A DNA stretch of 64,000 bases from Candidatus Accumulibacter sp. ACC003 (GTDB lineage Bacteria > Pseudomonadota > Gammaproteobacteria > Burkholderiales > Rhodocyclaceae). The stretch covers positions 372,001 through 436,000 of the forward strand of contig NZ_CAJQTX010000007.1 of NCBI RefSeq assembly GCF_907163085.1, written 5' to 3'. The position numbers were made by a program, and so were the translations under genes. Below, piece by piece: positions 46,831 to 56,003 of the stretch (positions are counted from its first letter, which is position 1; each line of letters starts with the position of its first letter). The notes below the pieces were generated by a model, which saw only the letters and a program-made list of their open reading frames with translations, did not search any database and was not told the DNA's origin.

Positions 46831-46853
46831 ATGGGCGTTTCGCCCATTTTTTA
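46831..46853 (+). terminator. leader hairpin with T-run, likely attenuator of rimP-nusA
   Basis: ATGGGCG, loop TTT, CGCCCAT, then TTTTTA: a complete intrinsic terminator between the promoter and rimP, ending ten bases before the start codon. A smaller GC hairpin (GCCCC/GGGGC, 46805-46816) precedes it. This arrangement suggests transcription attenuation, plausibly by NusA acting on its own operon. Confidence 0.7.
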
Positions 46854-46862
46854 TTTGCAGCC

Positions 46863-47330
46863 ATGGATATGCACGAAGTTCTTGAAAAGACGGTGACTGG
46901 CCTCGGCTACGAGTTGGTCGATGTCGAGCGGAGTCCGCGTGGCCGCGTGCTGCGCGTCTTCATCGACAAGTCGGAAAAGCCCGGAGGTATCGATGCTGAA
47001 GACTGCGCGCAGGTCAGCAATCAGCTGTCGCGCGTGTTGCTGGTCGAAAACGTCGACTACGACTGCCTGGAGGTGTCGTCGCCAGGGCTTGACCGGCTGT
47101 TGCGCAAGGAGTCTGATTTCGAGCGTTTCGCGGGCTCGGAGATCACGCTCAAGCTGCGCTTGGCGGTGAATGGTCGACGGAACTTCAGCGGCGTCCTGCA
47201 CGGTGTGTGCGAAGGCAAGCTGCGCTTGCAGATCGATTCGGGTGAGTTGGAGTTCGACCTGGCCAATGTTGACAAGGCACGCCTGGTTCCGGATTTCGGT
47301 CGCGCAAAATCGAGTGACAGGCTGGTTTAG
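46863..47330 (+). CDS. rimP: ribosome maturation factor RimP
   Basis: This 155-residue protein is needed for 30S subunit maturation. Two domains are visible: an N-terminal alpha/beta domain ([60 protein letters not shown]) and a C-terminal SH3-like domain. It is the first gene of the conserved rimP-nusA-infB operon; nusA starts 14 bases later. Confidence 0.96.
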   Translation: MDMHEVLEKTVTGLGYELVDVERSPRGRVLRVFIDKSEKPGGIDAEDCAQVSNQLSRVLLVENVDYDCLEVSSPGLDRLLRKESDFERFAGSEITLKLRLAVNGRRNFSGVLHGVCEGKLRLQIDSGELEFDLANVDKARLVPDFGRAKSSDRLV

Positions 47331-47344
47331 GAGGTAATGAGCAA

Positions 47345-48817
47345 ATGAGCCGCGAAATCTTGCTGCTGGTAGATGTTCTGGCACGTGAAAAGAACGTGAC
47401 CAAAGACATCGTCTTCGGCGCGCTGGAGTTGGCGCTGGCGTCGGCTACCAAGAAGCGCGTCCACGACGACGCCAACGTGCGTGTGGTCGTCGATCGCGAA
47501 ACCGGTGATTTCGAGACGTTCCGCCGCTGGGAAGTCGTCGCCGACGATGACTTCCTCGACGAAGAGCAGACCATCCCGCTGTCGGAAGCGCAGGAACAGG
47601 ACCCCGAGGTCGAGGTCGGCGACTTTCTTGAAGAGGCGCTGGAGCCCGTCGACTTCGGTCGTATCGGCGCGCAGGCCGCCAAACAGGTGATTCTGCAGAA
47701 AATCCGCGACGCCGAGCGCGAGCAGATTCTCAATGACTTTCTGGACCGCAAGGAACACCTGGTTACCGGCACGATCAAGCGCATGGAGCGCGGCAACGCG
47801 ATCATCGAAACCGGCAAGATCGAGGCCATGTTGCCCCGCGATCAGATGATTCCACGCGAGAATCTGCGCGTTGGCGATCGCGTCAAGGCGTATCTGCTGC
47901 GTATCGACCGAGCCGCCCGCGGCCCGCAACTGATTCTGTCGCGGACCGCACCGGAGTTCATCGTCAAGCTGTTTGCTCTCGAAGTGCCGGAAGTCGACGA
48001 TGGCCTGCTGGAAATCAAGGCGGCGGCGCGCGACCCCGGCATGCGTGCCAAGATCGCCGTCAAGTCCAACGACCAGCGCATCGATCCGATTGGTACCTGC
48101 GTCGGCATGCGCGGCATGCGGGTCACCGCGGTGACCAACGAGCTGGCTGGCGAGCGTGTCGATATCGTGCTCTGGTCGGCCGACCCGGCGCAGTTCGTCG
48201 TTGGCGCGCTGGCGCCGGCTGAAGTCAGTTCGATCATCGTCGACGAAGACAAGCACTGCATGGACGTCGTCGTCGACGAGCAGAACCTGGCGATCGCCAT
48301 TGGTCGTGGCGGCCAGAACGTTCGTCTGGCGTCGGAAATGACCGGCTGGACGATCAACCTGATGACCGAGGAAGAGTCCAAGACCTTGGTCGAGGCCGAG
48401 GCTGCGGCGATCCGGGTGTTGTTGATGGAGAAGCTCGACGTCGACGAGGAGGTGGCCAACATCTTGATCGAGGAGGGTTTCTCGACACTTGAGGAAGTCG
48501 CCTACGTGCCGGTCCACGAGATGCTTGAAATCGAGTCCTTCGACGAAGCGACGGTCCAGGAGCTGCGTGAGCGGGCGCGCAACGTTCTGCTCACCGAGGC
48601 GATCGTCACCGAGGAGAAGATCGAGGACGTCTCCGAAGATCTGCTGAGCCTCGAAGGAATGGACAAGGCGCTGGCTGGAAAACTGGCCGGCAGTGGTGTC
48701 AAGACGCGTGACGATCTTGCCGATCTGGCGGTCGACGAATTGACCGAGATGACCGGCATTGATGCACTGCGGGCCAAACAACTGATCACCACGGCGCGCG
48801 CGCACTGGTTCGAGTAA
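47345..48817 (+). CDS. nusA: transcription termination/antitermination protein NusA
   Basis: This 490-residue protein has the NusA N-terminal RNA polymerase-binding domain (about 1-130), an S1 domain ([20 protein letters not shown]), KH domains ([40 protein letters not shown]) and two acidic C-terminal repeats ([40 protein letters not shown]) typical of proteobacteria. It controls pausing, termination and antitermination. It lies between rimP and infB. Confidence 0.98.
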   Translation: MSREILLLVDVLAREKNVTKDIVFGALELALASATKKRVHDDANVRVVVDRETGDFETFRRWEVVADDDFLDEEQTIPLSEAQEQDPEVEVGDFLEEALEPVDFGRIGAQAAKQVILQKIRDAEREQILNDFLDRKEHLVTGTIKRMERGNAIIETGKIEAMLPRDQMIPRENLRVGDRVKAYLLRIDRAARGPQLILSRTAPEFIVKLFALEVPEVDDGLLEIKAAARDPGMRAKIAVKSNDQRIDPIGTCVGMRGMRVTAVTNELAGERVDIVLWSADPAQFVVGALAPAEVSSIIVDEDKHCMDVVVDEQNLAIAIGRGGQNVRLASEMTGWTINLMTEEESKTLVEAEAAAIRVLLMEKLDVDEEVANILIEEGFSTLEEVAYVPVHEMLEIESFDEATVQELRERARNVLLTEAIVTEEKIEDVSEDLLSLEGMDKALAGKLAGSGVKTRDDLADLAVDELTEMTGIDALRAKQLITTARAHWFE

Positions 48818-48836
48818 GCCGGAAAAAGGAATTCAT

Positions 48837-51800
48837 ATGGCGCAAACAAGCGTTGCCCAATTTGCCACCCAGTTAAAAATGCCCACCGGCGCCCTGCTCG
48901 AGCAGTTGCACAAGGCGGGCGTCGTCAAAGGCGTGGCTGACGATCTGCTGTCCGAGCAGGACAAGTCGAAGCTGCTCGAGTATCTGCGTCGTTCGCATGG
49001 TGGCGCCGACGCCAAGACCAAGATCACGCTGATGCGAAAGGAAACCAGCGAAATCCGCTCACGGGATTCGCATGGCAAGTCGCGGACGGTGCAGGTCGAG
49101 GTGCGCAAAAAACGCGTGCTCGTCAAACGCGATCCCGTTGAAGCGCGGCCGGCAGTGGCAAAGGCCGAGCCCTTGCTCGAGGAGCAGCTGCAGCCGGTCG
49201 ACGAGCAGCGGCTCGAGGCGGGCGCCGAAGCGCCTCCGACGGCTATCGTCGAAGCCGCGACTGAGCCAGTCGCGGCGCTGGTCGTCGAGCCGGTGTTCGA
49301 GCCGGTGTTCGAGCCGGTGTTCGAGCCCGTAGTTGAAGCGGCCATCGAGCCGGTGCTTGACACTCCTGCCGAGCCGTTCGTCGAGAAGCTTGTCGAGGCG
49401 GCTCTCGAGGAGCCGCCGAAAGTGGTCGCCGAAGCCAAGGAGTCCAAAGATTCCAAAGATTCCAAAGATTCCAAAGATTCCAAAGATTCCAAAGATTCCA
49501 AAGATTCCAAAGAGGCCAAAAGTTCCAAGGAGTCCAATGAACACAAGGAACCCAAGGAGTCCAAAGCTGAGCCGGTGCTCGAAGCCAAGCCGGGGGTCAA
49601 GAAGGTGGTGACGCGCGCTTCGATTATCGGCGAGGAGCAGCAGAAGCTGCGCGCCGAGGAAGAGCGGCGTAATGCCGAGTTGCGCGCGCTGCAGGAAGCC
49701 GAGTACAAGAACAAGCAGCAGCGCGTGATCGACCTCGCTCGGCTGAAGCAGGATGCCGAAGAGAAAGCCGTTGCCGCCAAGGCGGCGGGGGTTGCCAAGC
49801 AGCTGGCCGCGCAGACCGCCAGCGAGCGGCCTGCGGAAGACAAGACTTTGCACAAGCCGGTTGGTAAACCGGCTGCGTCGGACAAGAAAACTCCCGACAA
49901 GAAAGTCGCCGACAAGAAGGGCCAGTGGAAGAACGAGGGCGCCAACAAGCGTGCCGGGCTGCGGACGCGTGGCGCCACCGGCGGCGCCGGTTGGCGCGAC
50001 AACAAGCACGGCAAGCGCTCGGGTCGGGGCAGCAGCGGCGACGAAGAGCATTCATTTCAGGCGCCCATCGATCCGGTGATTCACGACGTGCATGTGCCCG
50101 AGACGATTTCGGTTGCCGACCTGGCGCACAAGATGGCCGTCAAGGCCACCGAAGTGATCAAGGCGCTGATGAAGATGGGGTCGATGGTGACCATCAACCA
50201 GGTGCTGGATCAGGAAACGGCGATGATCATCGTCGAGGAAATGGGCCACAAGGCGTTTGCTGCCAAGCTTGATGATCCTGATGCCTTCCTTGCCGACGAC
50301 AGCGTTGCCGACCACAAGGATGTGGTGTTCGAGCCGCGTGCCCCGATCGTCACCGTGATGGGCCACGTCGACCACGGCAAGACATCGTTGCTCGACTACA
50401 TCCGCCGTACCCGCGTTGCCAGTGGTGAGGCTGGCGGGATCACCCAGCACATCGGTGCTTATCACGTTGAAACCGAGCGCGGCATGGTGACTTTCCTCGA
50501 TACACCAGGGCACGAGGCATTTACGGCGATGCGGGCACGCGGTGCCAAGGCCACCGACCTGGTCATCCTGGTTGTCGCTGCCGACGACGGCGTCATGCCG
50601 CAGACGCGCGAGGCGATTCACCATGCGAAAGCCGCCGGCGTGCCGCTGGTGGTGGCCGTGAACAAGATCGACAAGCCTGGCGCCGATGCCGATCGGGTGA
50701 AGCAGGAACTGGTTGCCGAACAGGTGGTGCCGGAAGAATACGGTGGTGATTCACCGTTCATCTCGGTTTCCGCGAAGACCGGGGCAGGGATCGACGAGTT
50801 GCTCGAAAACGTCCTGTTGCAGGCCGACGTGCTGGACCTGAAGGCGCCCAGGGATGCTCTGGCCAAGGGCCTGATCATCGAGGCGCGCCTGGACAAGGGA
50901 CGCGGCCCGGTAGCGACGATGCTGGTGTTGTCGGGAACGCTTCGCCAGGGCGACGTGGTGCTCGCCGGCGAGGTCTTCGGTCGGGTGCGTGCGATGATCG
51001 ACGAAAATGGCAAGATGATCAAAGAGGCGGGTCCGTCGATTCCGGTCGAAATTCTCGGTCTGTCGGACGTCCCGGCGGCCGGCCAGGAGGCGGTGGTATT
51101 GGCCGACGAGCGCAAGGCGCGCGAGATCGCGCTGTTCCGTCAGGGCAAATACCGCGACGTCAAGCTGGCGACCAAACAGGCGGCCAATCTCGAGACGATC
51201 CTTGACCAGATGACCGAAACGGAAGCCCGGGTGCTGCCGCTGATCATCAAGGCCGACGTTCAGGGCTCGCAGGAAGCCCTGGTGCAGTCGCTGCAGAAAC
51301 TGTCGACCAGCGAAGTCAAGGTCAACGTCATTCACGCCGCGGTCGGCGCGATCAGTGAGTCCGACGTGCACCTGGCGCACGCCTCGAAGGCCGTGATTAT
51401 CGGCTTCAATACGCGCGCCGATGCTGGCGCGCGCAAGGCCGCCGAGAACGCTGGTGTCGATATCCGCTACTACAACATCATTTACGACGCGGTCGACGAA
51501 GTGAAGGCGGCGCTGTCGGGAATGCTGGCCCCCGAGAAACGCGAAGACATCACCGGTCTGGTCGAGATTCGGCAGGTCTTCCAGGCGACGCGGATCGGCA
51601 CCATTGCCGGTTGCTACGTGCTCGAAGGCGTCATCAAGCGTCACTCACGGGTACGTTTGCTGCGCAATCACATTGTCGTCTGGGACGGCGAGCTGGACGG
51701 ACTGAAGCGTTTCAAGGACGACGCCAAGGAGGTTCGCAGTGGCTTCGAATGTGGCCTGTCGTTGAGGAACTTCAATGCCTACGAGCAGGGCGACCAACTC

Positions 51801-51842
51801 GAAGCCTACGACGTCACCGAAGTGGCCCGGAAGCTGCTGTAA
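48837..51842 (+). CDS. infB: translation initiation factor IF-2
   Basis: This 1001-residue GTPase delivers initiator tRNA to the 30S subunit. It has an IF2 N-terminal domain, a long low-complexity linker (about 100-390), a second IF2-N domain, then the G domain with [17 protein letters not shown] and NKIDKPGAD, and C-terminal domains. It is longer than the E. coli protein (890) because of the linker, which contains EPVF and KDS tandem repeats. It is followed directly by rbfA (no spacer). Confidence 0.98.
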   Translation: MAQTSVAQFATQLKMPTGALLEQLHKAGVVKGVADDLLSEQDKSKLLEYLRRSHGGADAKTKITLMRKETSEIRSRDSHGKSRTVQVEVRKKRVLVKRDPVEARPAVAKAEPLLEEQLQPVDEQRLEAGAEAPPTAIVEAATEPVAALVVEPVFEPVFEPVFEPVVEAAIEPVLDTPAEPFVEKLVEAALEEPPKVVAEAKESKDSKDSKDSKDSKDSKDSKDSKEAKSSKESNEHKEPKESKAEPVLEAKPGVKKVVTRASIIGEEQQKLRAEEERRNAELRALQEAEYKNKQQRVIDLARLKQDAEEKAVAAKAAGVAKQLAAQTASERPAEDKTLHKPVGKPAASDKKTPDKKVADKKGQWKNEGANKRAGLRTRGATGGAGWRDNKHGKRSGRGSSGDEEHSFQAPIDPVIHDVHVPETISVADLAHKMAVKATEVIKALMKMGSMVTINQVLDQETAMIIVEEMGHKAFAAKLDDPDAFLADDSVADHKDVVFEPRAPIVTVMGHVDHGKTSLLDYIRRTRVASGEAGGITQHIGAYHVETERGMVTFLDTPGHEAFTAMRARGAKATDLVILVVAADDGVMPQTREAIHHAKAAGVPLVVAVNKIDKPGADADRVKQELVAEQVVPEEYGGDSPFISVSAKTGAGIDELLENVLLQADVLDLKAPRDALAKGLIIEARLDKGRGPVATMLVLSGTLRQGDVVLAGEVFGRVRAMIDENGKMIKEAGPSIPVEILGLSDVPAAGQEAVVLADERKAREIALFRQGKYRDVKLATKQAANLETILDQMTETEARVLPLIIKADVQGSQEALVQSLQKLSTSEVKVNVIHAAVGAISESDVHLAHASKAVIIGFNTRADAGARKAAENAGVDIRYYNIIYDAVDEVKAALSGMLAPEKREDITGLVEIRQVFQATRIGTIAGCYVLEGVIKRHSRVRLLRNHIVVWDGELDGLKRFKDDAKEVRSGFECGLSLRNFNAYEQGDQLEAYDVTEVARKLL
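49287..49322 (+). repeat. 12-bp tandem repeat in the infB linker
   Basis: Three copies of GAGCCGGTGTTC encoding Glu-Pro-Val-Phe. It lies 120 bases before the 9-bp repeat in the same disordered linker. Confidence 0.85.
49443..49514 (+). repeat. 9-bp tandem repeat in the infB linker
   Basis: Seven perfect copies of TCCAAAGAT and an eighth with GAG at the end, encoding repeated Ser-Lys-Asp. The near-identity of codons suggests recent expansion by slippage; the copy number should vary between strains. Confidence 0.95.
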
Positions 51843-52274
51843 ATGCCGGCGCACAAAGGCTTCTCGCGCCGCGACCGGATCTGCGAGCAGATCCGTCGCG
51901 AGCTCGCCGAAGTGATCCGCAGCGAACTGCGCGATCCGCGCGTCGGCATGATCAGTCTGACCGACGTGCTGATCAGCGCTGATTATGCGCACGCCAAGAT
52001 CTTCTTCAGCAGCCTGGCCGGCAGCGAGAACCTGGAGTCGGTCCAGCTCGGCCTGCAAAGGGCGTCGGGATTTCTGCGTGGCGAGCTCGGCAAACGGATC
52101 AGCATCCACACCACGCCGCAGCTGCATTTCATCTTCGACGAGTCGCTCGAGCGGGGCGCGCAGATGTCGAAGCTGATCATTGAAGCAGTGGCGATCTCGG
52201 CTCAGAACGATCCGCCCGACGCAACAGATTCACCCGACTCACCCGACCTACCCACGCCGCCAGACGCCACTTGA
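51843..52274 (+). CDS. rbfA: ribosome-binding factor A
   Basis: This 143-residue protein matures the 16S rRNA 5' end in the 30S subunit. The KH-type core is clear (RICEQIRRELAEVIRSELRD; GMISLTDVLISADYAHAKIF; LGKRISIHTTPQLHFIFDES). The last 20 residues form an unusual Asp/Pro/Ser/Thr tail (DSPDSPDLPTPPDAT) beyond the usual end. The ATG directly follows the infB stop, and the end overlaps truB. Confidence 0.96.
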   Translation: MPAHKGFSRRDRICEQIRRELAEVIRSELRDPRVGMISLTDVLISADYAHAKIFFSSLAGSENLESVQLGLQRASGFLRGELGKRISIHTTPQLHFIFDESLERGAQMSKLIIEAVAISAQNDPPDATDSPDSPDLPTPPDAT

Positions 52275-53185
52275 CGATCAAGAAGACCTGGCGGCGAGTC
52301 GATGGCGTCTTGCTCCTCGACAAGCCGACCGGGATGACGTCGAACGCCGCCTTGCAAGCCGCGCGTCGCCTTTTCTCAGCCGCCAAGGGCGGTCATACGG
52401 GTACCCTCGATCCGCTGGCCAGCGGCCTCTTGCCGCTATGCTTCGGCGAGGCGACCAAGTTCGCCGTCGATCTGCTGGCTGCCGACAAGACCTACGAAGC
52501 GGAATTGCAATTTGGCGCCCGCACCGATACCGGTGATGCCGACGGCGTCGTCGTCGAGCGCGCCCCGGTCGACTTCGGGCTGGCCGAGCTGGCCGCGGCG
52601 CTGGCTGGCTTCCGCGGCCCGATTCGCCAGATTCCGCCGATGTACTCGGCCTTGAAGAGAGACGGTAAACCGCTCTACGAGTTGGCGCGGCAAGGGATAG
52701 AAGTCGAGCGCGAGGCGCGCGAGGTGAGCATCCACGAGCTCTCCCTGGTCGATTTTTCGGGCGATCGCTGCCGCTTGCGCGTGGCCTGCAGCAAGGGTAC
52801 GTATATCCGCAGCCTGGCCGAGGACCTGGCGCGTTCGCTGGCCTCATTGGCGCACCTGACGGCGCTTCGTCGCCTGGCTGTCGGAGCGCTGGTGGTTAGC
52901 GATGCGGTGACCCTGGAGCAGCTGGCGGCGCTCGCCGACGAAGATCGCCAGCGCTGGGTGCTGGCCCCCGACAGCTTGTTGCAGAGTTTGCCGCCGGTCT
53001 ATCTGGAAGCCGCCGACGCGCTGTGCTTCGTCCACGGTAATCCGGTGCCGAGCAGCGGGCTACCGGGGAAATGCCGGGTCTACGGCGAGCACCACCACCT
53101 GCTGGGACTCGGAGAACGTGACGAGCACGGCAGCCTGCGCCCTCGCCGTATCGTCGCTTCGACTGCCGCCGCTGCGCAGCCGTGA
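52271..53185 (+). CDS. truB: tRNA pseudouridine(55) synthase TruB
   Basis: This 304-residue enzyme makes pseudouridine 55 in the T-loop of tRNAs. The catalytic aspartate lies in GHTGTLDPLASGLLPL; other family segments include DGVLLLDKPTGMTSN, RQIPPMYSALKRDGKPLYEL and CSKGTYIRSLAEDLA. Translation appears to start at a TTG overlapping the rbfA stop (TTGA); no ATG or GTG gives a full-length product. It is the last gene of the operon. Confidence 0.95.
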   Translation: MTIKKTWRRVDGVLLLDKPTGMTSNAALQAARRLFSAAKGGHTGTLDPLASGLLPLCFGEATKFAVDLLAADKTYEAELQFGARTDTGDADGVVVERAPVDFGLAELAAALAGFRGPIRQIPPMYSALKRDGKPLYELARQGIEVEREAREVSIHELSLVDFSGDRCRLRVACSKGTYIRSLAEDLARSLASLAHLTALRRLAVGALVVSDAVTLEQLAALADEDRQRWVLAPDSLLQSLPPVYLEAADALCFVHGNPVPSSGLPGKCRVYGEHHHLLGLGERDEHGSLRPRRIVASTAAAAQP

Positions 53186-53254
53186 TCGGCTGGGCTGGCT
53201 GACTTGCGGCGCCTGCCGCGTACGTCAGTCCGGCACGACGCCAACAGCTCGAAA

Positions 53255-53277
53255 GAAAAAACCCCGCAGAGCGGGGT
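53255..53277 (-). terminator. intrinsic terminator of the PEP-CTERM gene
   Basis: On the minus strand ACCCCGC, loop TCT, GCGGGGT followed by TTTTTC: a 7-bp GC-rich stem and T-run 25 bases after the stop codon. Confidence 0.88.
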
Positions 53278-53301
53278 CTACTGCCTGTTCAAGCGGCCGA
53301 T

Positions 53302-54306
53302 TCAGCTCTTGCGCTGGCGGCGACCAAAGCCAATTCCGGCCAGCGCAAGGCCGAGCAGCGCCAGAGTGGTCGGTTCGGGTACGCCTGCAGGGACCGTGAA
53401 GCCCTGCACGACAATGACTTCATTTGCGCCGAAGAAGGTTGAAAAGAGGAAATCGCCGGTGAGCGGATCAATCGTCGCGCCTTCAGCGCCACTGAGTCCG
53501 GTAATGAAGTCCCGGCGCGTGCTCAGCAGGGGATTGCCATTCGCGTCCAGATCGTAGGCGGCGACGCTGCCTGCGCTGAACTCCGACACCAGGAGGCTAT
53601 TGACCGTGAAACCCGCATTGCCGGCGGCGATATAGACAAAGCCTTCGGGACCACCCGGAAGATTGTCCATCGCACCTGTTGACAGGTCGAGATCGATCTG
53701 CGTCACCGAGTCGATGTTGTAGGTGCCACTTCCATCCGCACTGTAGGCCGCGTTATACCACTCGCCACCACTCCACGAGACCAGTTTCATGCCGCCCGCA
53801 CCGCCGAAGCTGGCCGGGACAAAATTGATCGCAGAGTGCGATCCGGCGACACCGAGCGGTGCGAGGTCGATCACCTTGTCTTCGGCGGTGCTTCCCGGCT
53901 TGGTCTGCCCCAACTGGTTTACAGGCCATTGCGAGGTGAACAGCACACCGCCCGGACCATAGACCACACCGCCATCGTTGAACGTCCCGACCGACCCGAA
54001 GGGTGTCGGGATGCCGCTGAATCCCGTGATGTGATTGCCGGAGCCGCGCGTGACGCCGATCTCGTAAATCAAGCCATCGGCAGTGTTTGCCGCGCCACCG
54101 ATGAGCAGCGTATTCGGGTCTCCGGCCTTCAGCGTCAGCCCGCCATAGGGGGTGGGAAGGTCGCTGATTGAGCCGAGGCTGGCGGCGGTGTAATTCCCTG
54201 AAAAATCGATCCCCAAACTAAGTGCCTGAGCGCTCCCGTGCACCCCCGCCAGCAAGGCTGCGGCGCCCAGGCAATGCGTTAAACGCGTTTTCAACAGTGT
54301 GTTCAT
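53302..54306 (-). CDS. PEP-CTERM sorting domain-containing secreted protein
   Basis: This 334-residue protein has a signal peptide (CLGAAALLAGVHGSAQALSL), a repetitive beta-rich middle with NHL-like glycine-rich loops, and a C-terminal PEP-CTERM signal: VPEPTTLALLGLALAGIGF followed by basic GRRQRKS. Such proteins are cut and anchored or released by exosortase (EpsH/XrtA family) and often serve in exopolysaccharide or floc matrix. No exosortase gene lies in this window. GAGG precedes ATG 54306. A sigma-54 promoter and an upstream element are in front, and an intrinsic terminator follows, so it is monocistronic. Confidence 0.93.
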   Translation of the reverse strand: MNTLLKTRLTHCLGAAALLAGVHGSAQALSLGIDFSGNYTAASLGSISDLPTPYGGLTLKAGDPNTLLIGGAANTADGLIYEIGVTRGSGNHITGFSGIPTPFGSVGTFNDGGVVYGPGGVLFTSQWPVNQLGQTKPGSTAEDKVIDLAPLGVAGSHSAINFVPASFGGAGGMKLVSWSGGEWYNAAYSADGSGTYNIDSVTQIDLDLSTGAMDNLPGGPEGFVYIAAGNAGFTVNSLLVSEFSAGSVAAYDLDANGNPLLSTRRDFITGLSGAEGATIDPLTGDFLFSTFFGANEVIVVQGFTVPAGVPEPTTLALLGLALAGIGFGRRQRKS

Positions 54307-54421
54307 GTCAAATGCCTCGAAGTAGTAGTGCTGGCACTGGCCGTGGTGCTCCGGAAAAGAGCTGGGTCAAGACGCGATTTCGTGGTTCACCTTGTGTAAA
54401 AGCAAAGGTCCCGGTGTCCAA

Positions 54422-54437
54422 AGCACAGATCGCGCCA
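54422..54437 (-). promoter_or_regulatory. sigma-54 promoter of the PEP-CTERM gene
   Basis: On the minus strand TGGCGC, 5 bases, GTGCT: 9 of 11 consensus positions, with GG and GC at the required 10-base separation, about 115 bases ahead of the start codon. Confidence 0.65.
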
Positions 54438-54457
54438 GAACCTTGCGCTCCCTGCCA

Positions 54458-54487
54458 GACCATCATGATATCAAGCGCTTGATGGTC
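54458..54487. repeat. inverted repeat between activator site and sigma-54 promoter
   Basis: GACCATCA and TGATGGTC form 8-bp arms 14 bases apart; overlapping the right arm, ATCAAGCGCTTGAT (54470-54483) is a perfect 14-bp palindrome. It could be an operator or help bend the DNA. Confidence 0.55.
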
Positions 54488-54524
54488 GGTTTCCGGTGGT
54501 CCACCGGGGCAGCTACGGCTTGAC

Positions 54525-54541
54525 TGTAAAATTTTTCGACA
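54525..54541 (-). promoter_or_regulatory. putative enhancer-binding site of the PEP-CTERM gene
   Basis: The plus strand reads TGTAAAATTTTTCGACA, 88 bases upstream of the -24 box. The near-identical copy at 31147-31163 and the shared sigma-54 context suggest an activator of the PrsR type, known to control PEP-CTERM genes with RpoN in floc-forming betaproteobacteria. The activator gene is not in this window. Confidence 0.65.
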
Positions 54542-54635
54542 TCCGGAAGCGCTGCCAACGCGACTATTGCACCAGTCGTGTGCTCGGCTCCGTCCATCTG
54601 GCGTCTCAGGGCGGCATCCGGTCACGCTCAGCCGA

Positions 54636-55301
54636 TCAGTCGCTTGCCACAGGCCTCGGTCGAATCCGGCCGTCAGCCAGGTGTAGCGGCTGCATTTCAG
54701 GCAGGGCGATGACGTCGCGGTCGTGACAGGCGACCACCGTCGTGCATTCTGCTGCGCAGAATCCTCGTAGCAGATCTATCGTTTGCCGGCGCGATTCGGC
54801 ATCCAGATTGGCCGTCGGCTCGTCGAGCAACAAAACCTTCGGCGACAGTACCCAGGCGCGTGCCAGCGCCACGCGTTGGCGCTCGCCGCCCGAAAGTTTC
54901 TGCGGCGGCGTCGCCAGCAGGTGGTCGAGGCGTGCCCAGGCGATTGCCGCGGCCAGCAGCGCTTCGCGTCGGCCGGCGTCAACGCCGCGAGCGCGCAGCC
55001 CGTAGACGATGTTGTCGGCGACCGTGCTGTGAAACAGGTAGGGGTGCTGGTGGACGTAGATCACTTCGCGGCGCAGCCAGTCGGGATAGGGGTGCCAGTC
55101 GAAGCGCTGCGCGCCGTAAAGGCCGTGCCCGCTGTCGGGTGCGTCGATACCCGCCAGGATGCGCAACAAGGTCGACTTGCCGCTGCCGTTTTCGCCGGTC
55201 AGTACGTAGCTCTGGCCAGCGCTCAGGGTCAGCGTGTCGATCGCCAGCAGGCGTCGCTCGCCGAAGGATTTGGCGATGTCGGTGACACCGAGGAGCGTCA
55301 T
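54636..55301 (-). CDS. tupC: tungstate ABC transporter ATP-binding protein (TupC-like)
   Basis: This 221-residue ATPase has Walker A (GENGSGKSTLLRILAG), the ABC signature (LSGGERQRVALARAWVL), Walker B (KVLLLDEPTANLDAES) and the switch histidine (VVACHDRD). It powers the permease encoded just upstream, whose end it overlaps by four bases. ATG 55301 is used; the longer frame is permease sequence. Specificity comes from the neighbouring binding protein. Confidence 0.9.
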   Translation of the reverse strand: MTLLGVTDIAKSFGERRLLAIDTLTLSAGQSYVLTGENGSGKSTLLRILAGIDAPDSGHGLYGAQRFDWHPYPDWLRREVIYVHQHPYLFHSTVADNIVYGLRARGVDAGRREALLAAAIAWARLDHLLATPPQKLSGGERQRVALARAWVLSPKVLLLDEPTANLDAESRRQTIDLLRGFCAAECTTVVACHDRDVIALPEMQPLHLADGRIRPRPVASD

Positions 55302-55990
55302 TGCCGTGATTCTCCCTGAAAGAACGCGAAGGCCGAGTTGATTCCGAGGGCGACGACCAGCAGCACGATGCCCAGCGCAATTGCCTGCGCGAAGTCGCCC
55401 TTGCTCGTTTCCAGGGCGATCGCCGTCGGCATGTTGCGCGTGACGCCGGCGATGTTGCCGCCGACCATCAGCGAGCAGCCGATTTCCGAGACGACGCGGC
55501 CGAAAGCGTTGCACACCGCGGCCATCAGCGCGAAGCGAACTTCGACGAGCATCGTCCAGGCGACGCGCGGCGTCGCCGCGCCGAGCGCCACGGCGGTCTC
55601 GCGGGCGCGCGGGTCGGCGCCCTGGATCGCCGCCAGCGAGAAGGCGATCAGTACCGGCAGGGCGATCAGCACCTGGCCGATGACCATCGCCGTCTGGCTG
55701 AACAAGAGCTGCAACTGGCCAAAGACGCCTTGCCGCGACAGCAGCAGATAGAGGAGCAGGCCGACGACCACCGTTGGCGACGCCAGCAGCCCCTGGACGA
55801 CGACGATCAGCGCGCGCCGGCCGGGGAAACGAAGCGTCGCCAGCAAGTAGCCGAGGCCGATGCCCAAGGGCATGGCGATCAGCATTGCCCGCAGCGTCAC
55901 CGACAGCGACACGCCAACGATGCTCCAGAGCTCCGGGTCGGCGGACAGCAGTAGACGTAGCGCCGCGTGCGTTGCGTCGATCAGGTTCAA
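55298..55990 (-). CDS. tupB: tungstate ABC transporter permease (TupB-like)
   Basis: This 230-residue permease has five to six membrane helices and the ABC coupling loop (ETAVALGAATPRVAWTMLVE). The segment SEIGCSLMVGGNIAGVTRNM is typical of the tungstate-type permeases. Translation appears to start at TTG 55990, 13 bases after the tupA stop; no better start gives the first helix. It is the middle gene of tupABC. Confidence 0.88.
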   Translation of the reverse strand: MNLIDATHAALRLLLSADPELWSIVGVSLSVTLRAMLIAMPLGIGLGYLLATLRFPGRRALIVVVQGLLASPTVVVGLLLYLLLSRQGVFGQLQLLFSQTAMVIGQVLIALPVLIAFSLAAIQGADPRARETAVALGAATPRVAWTMLVEVRFALMAAVCNAFGRVVSEIGCSLMVGGNIAGVTRNMPTAIALETSKGDFAQAIALGIVLLVVALGINSAFAFFQGESRQ

Positions 55991-56003
55991 AGGCCGGTCC
56001 GCG

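Larger units (their letters stand above)
54307..54635. other. 329-base regulatory region upstream of the PEP-CTERM gene
   Basis: No gene is seen on either strand. The region holds a sigma-54 promoter, a 30-base inverted repeat and a putative activator site, each listed separately. The part 54542-54635, toward tupC, shows nothing recognisable. Confidence 0.7.

Noticed and set aside
47327-48805. A 492-codon open frame antisense to nusA
   Set aside because: It is a shadow of the nusA reading frame; NusA domains are unambiguous.
49443-49514. Tandem repeats as a CRISPR-like array
   Set aside because: The units are 9 bases long without spacers and lie in frame inside infB.
53261-53277. The GC hairpin as a terminator of truB on the plus strand
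   Set aside because: The A-run precedes the stem on the plus strand, so the T-run exists only on the minus strand, serving the PEP-CTERM gene.
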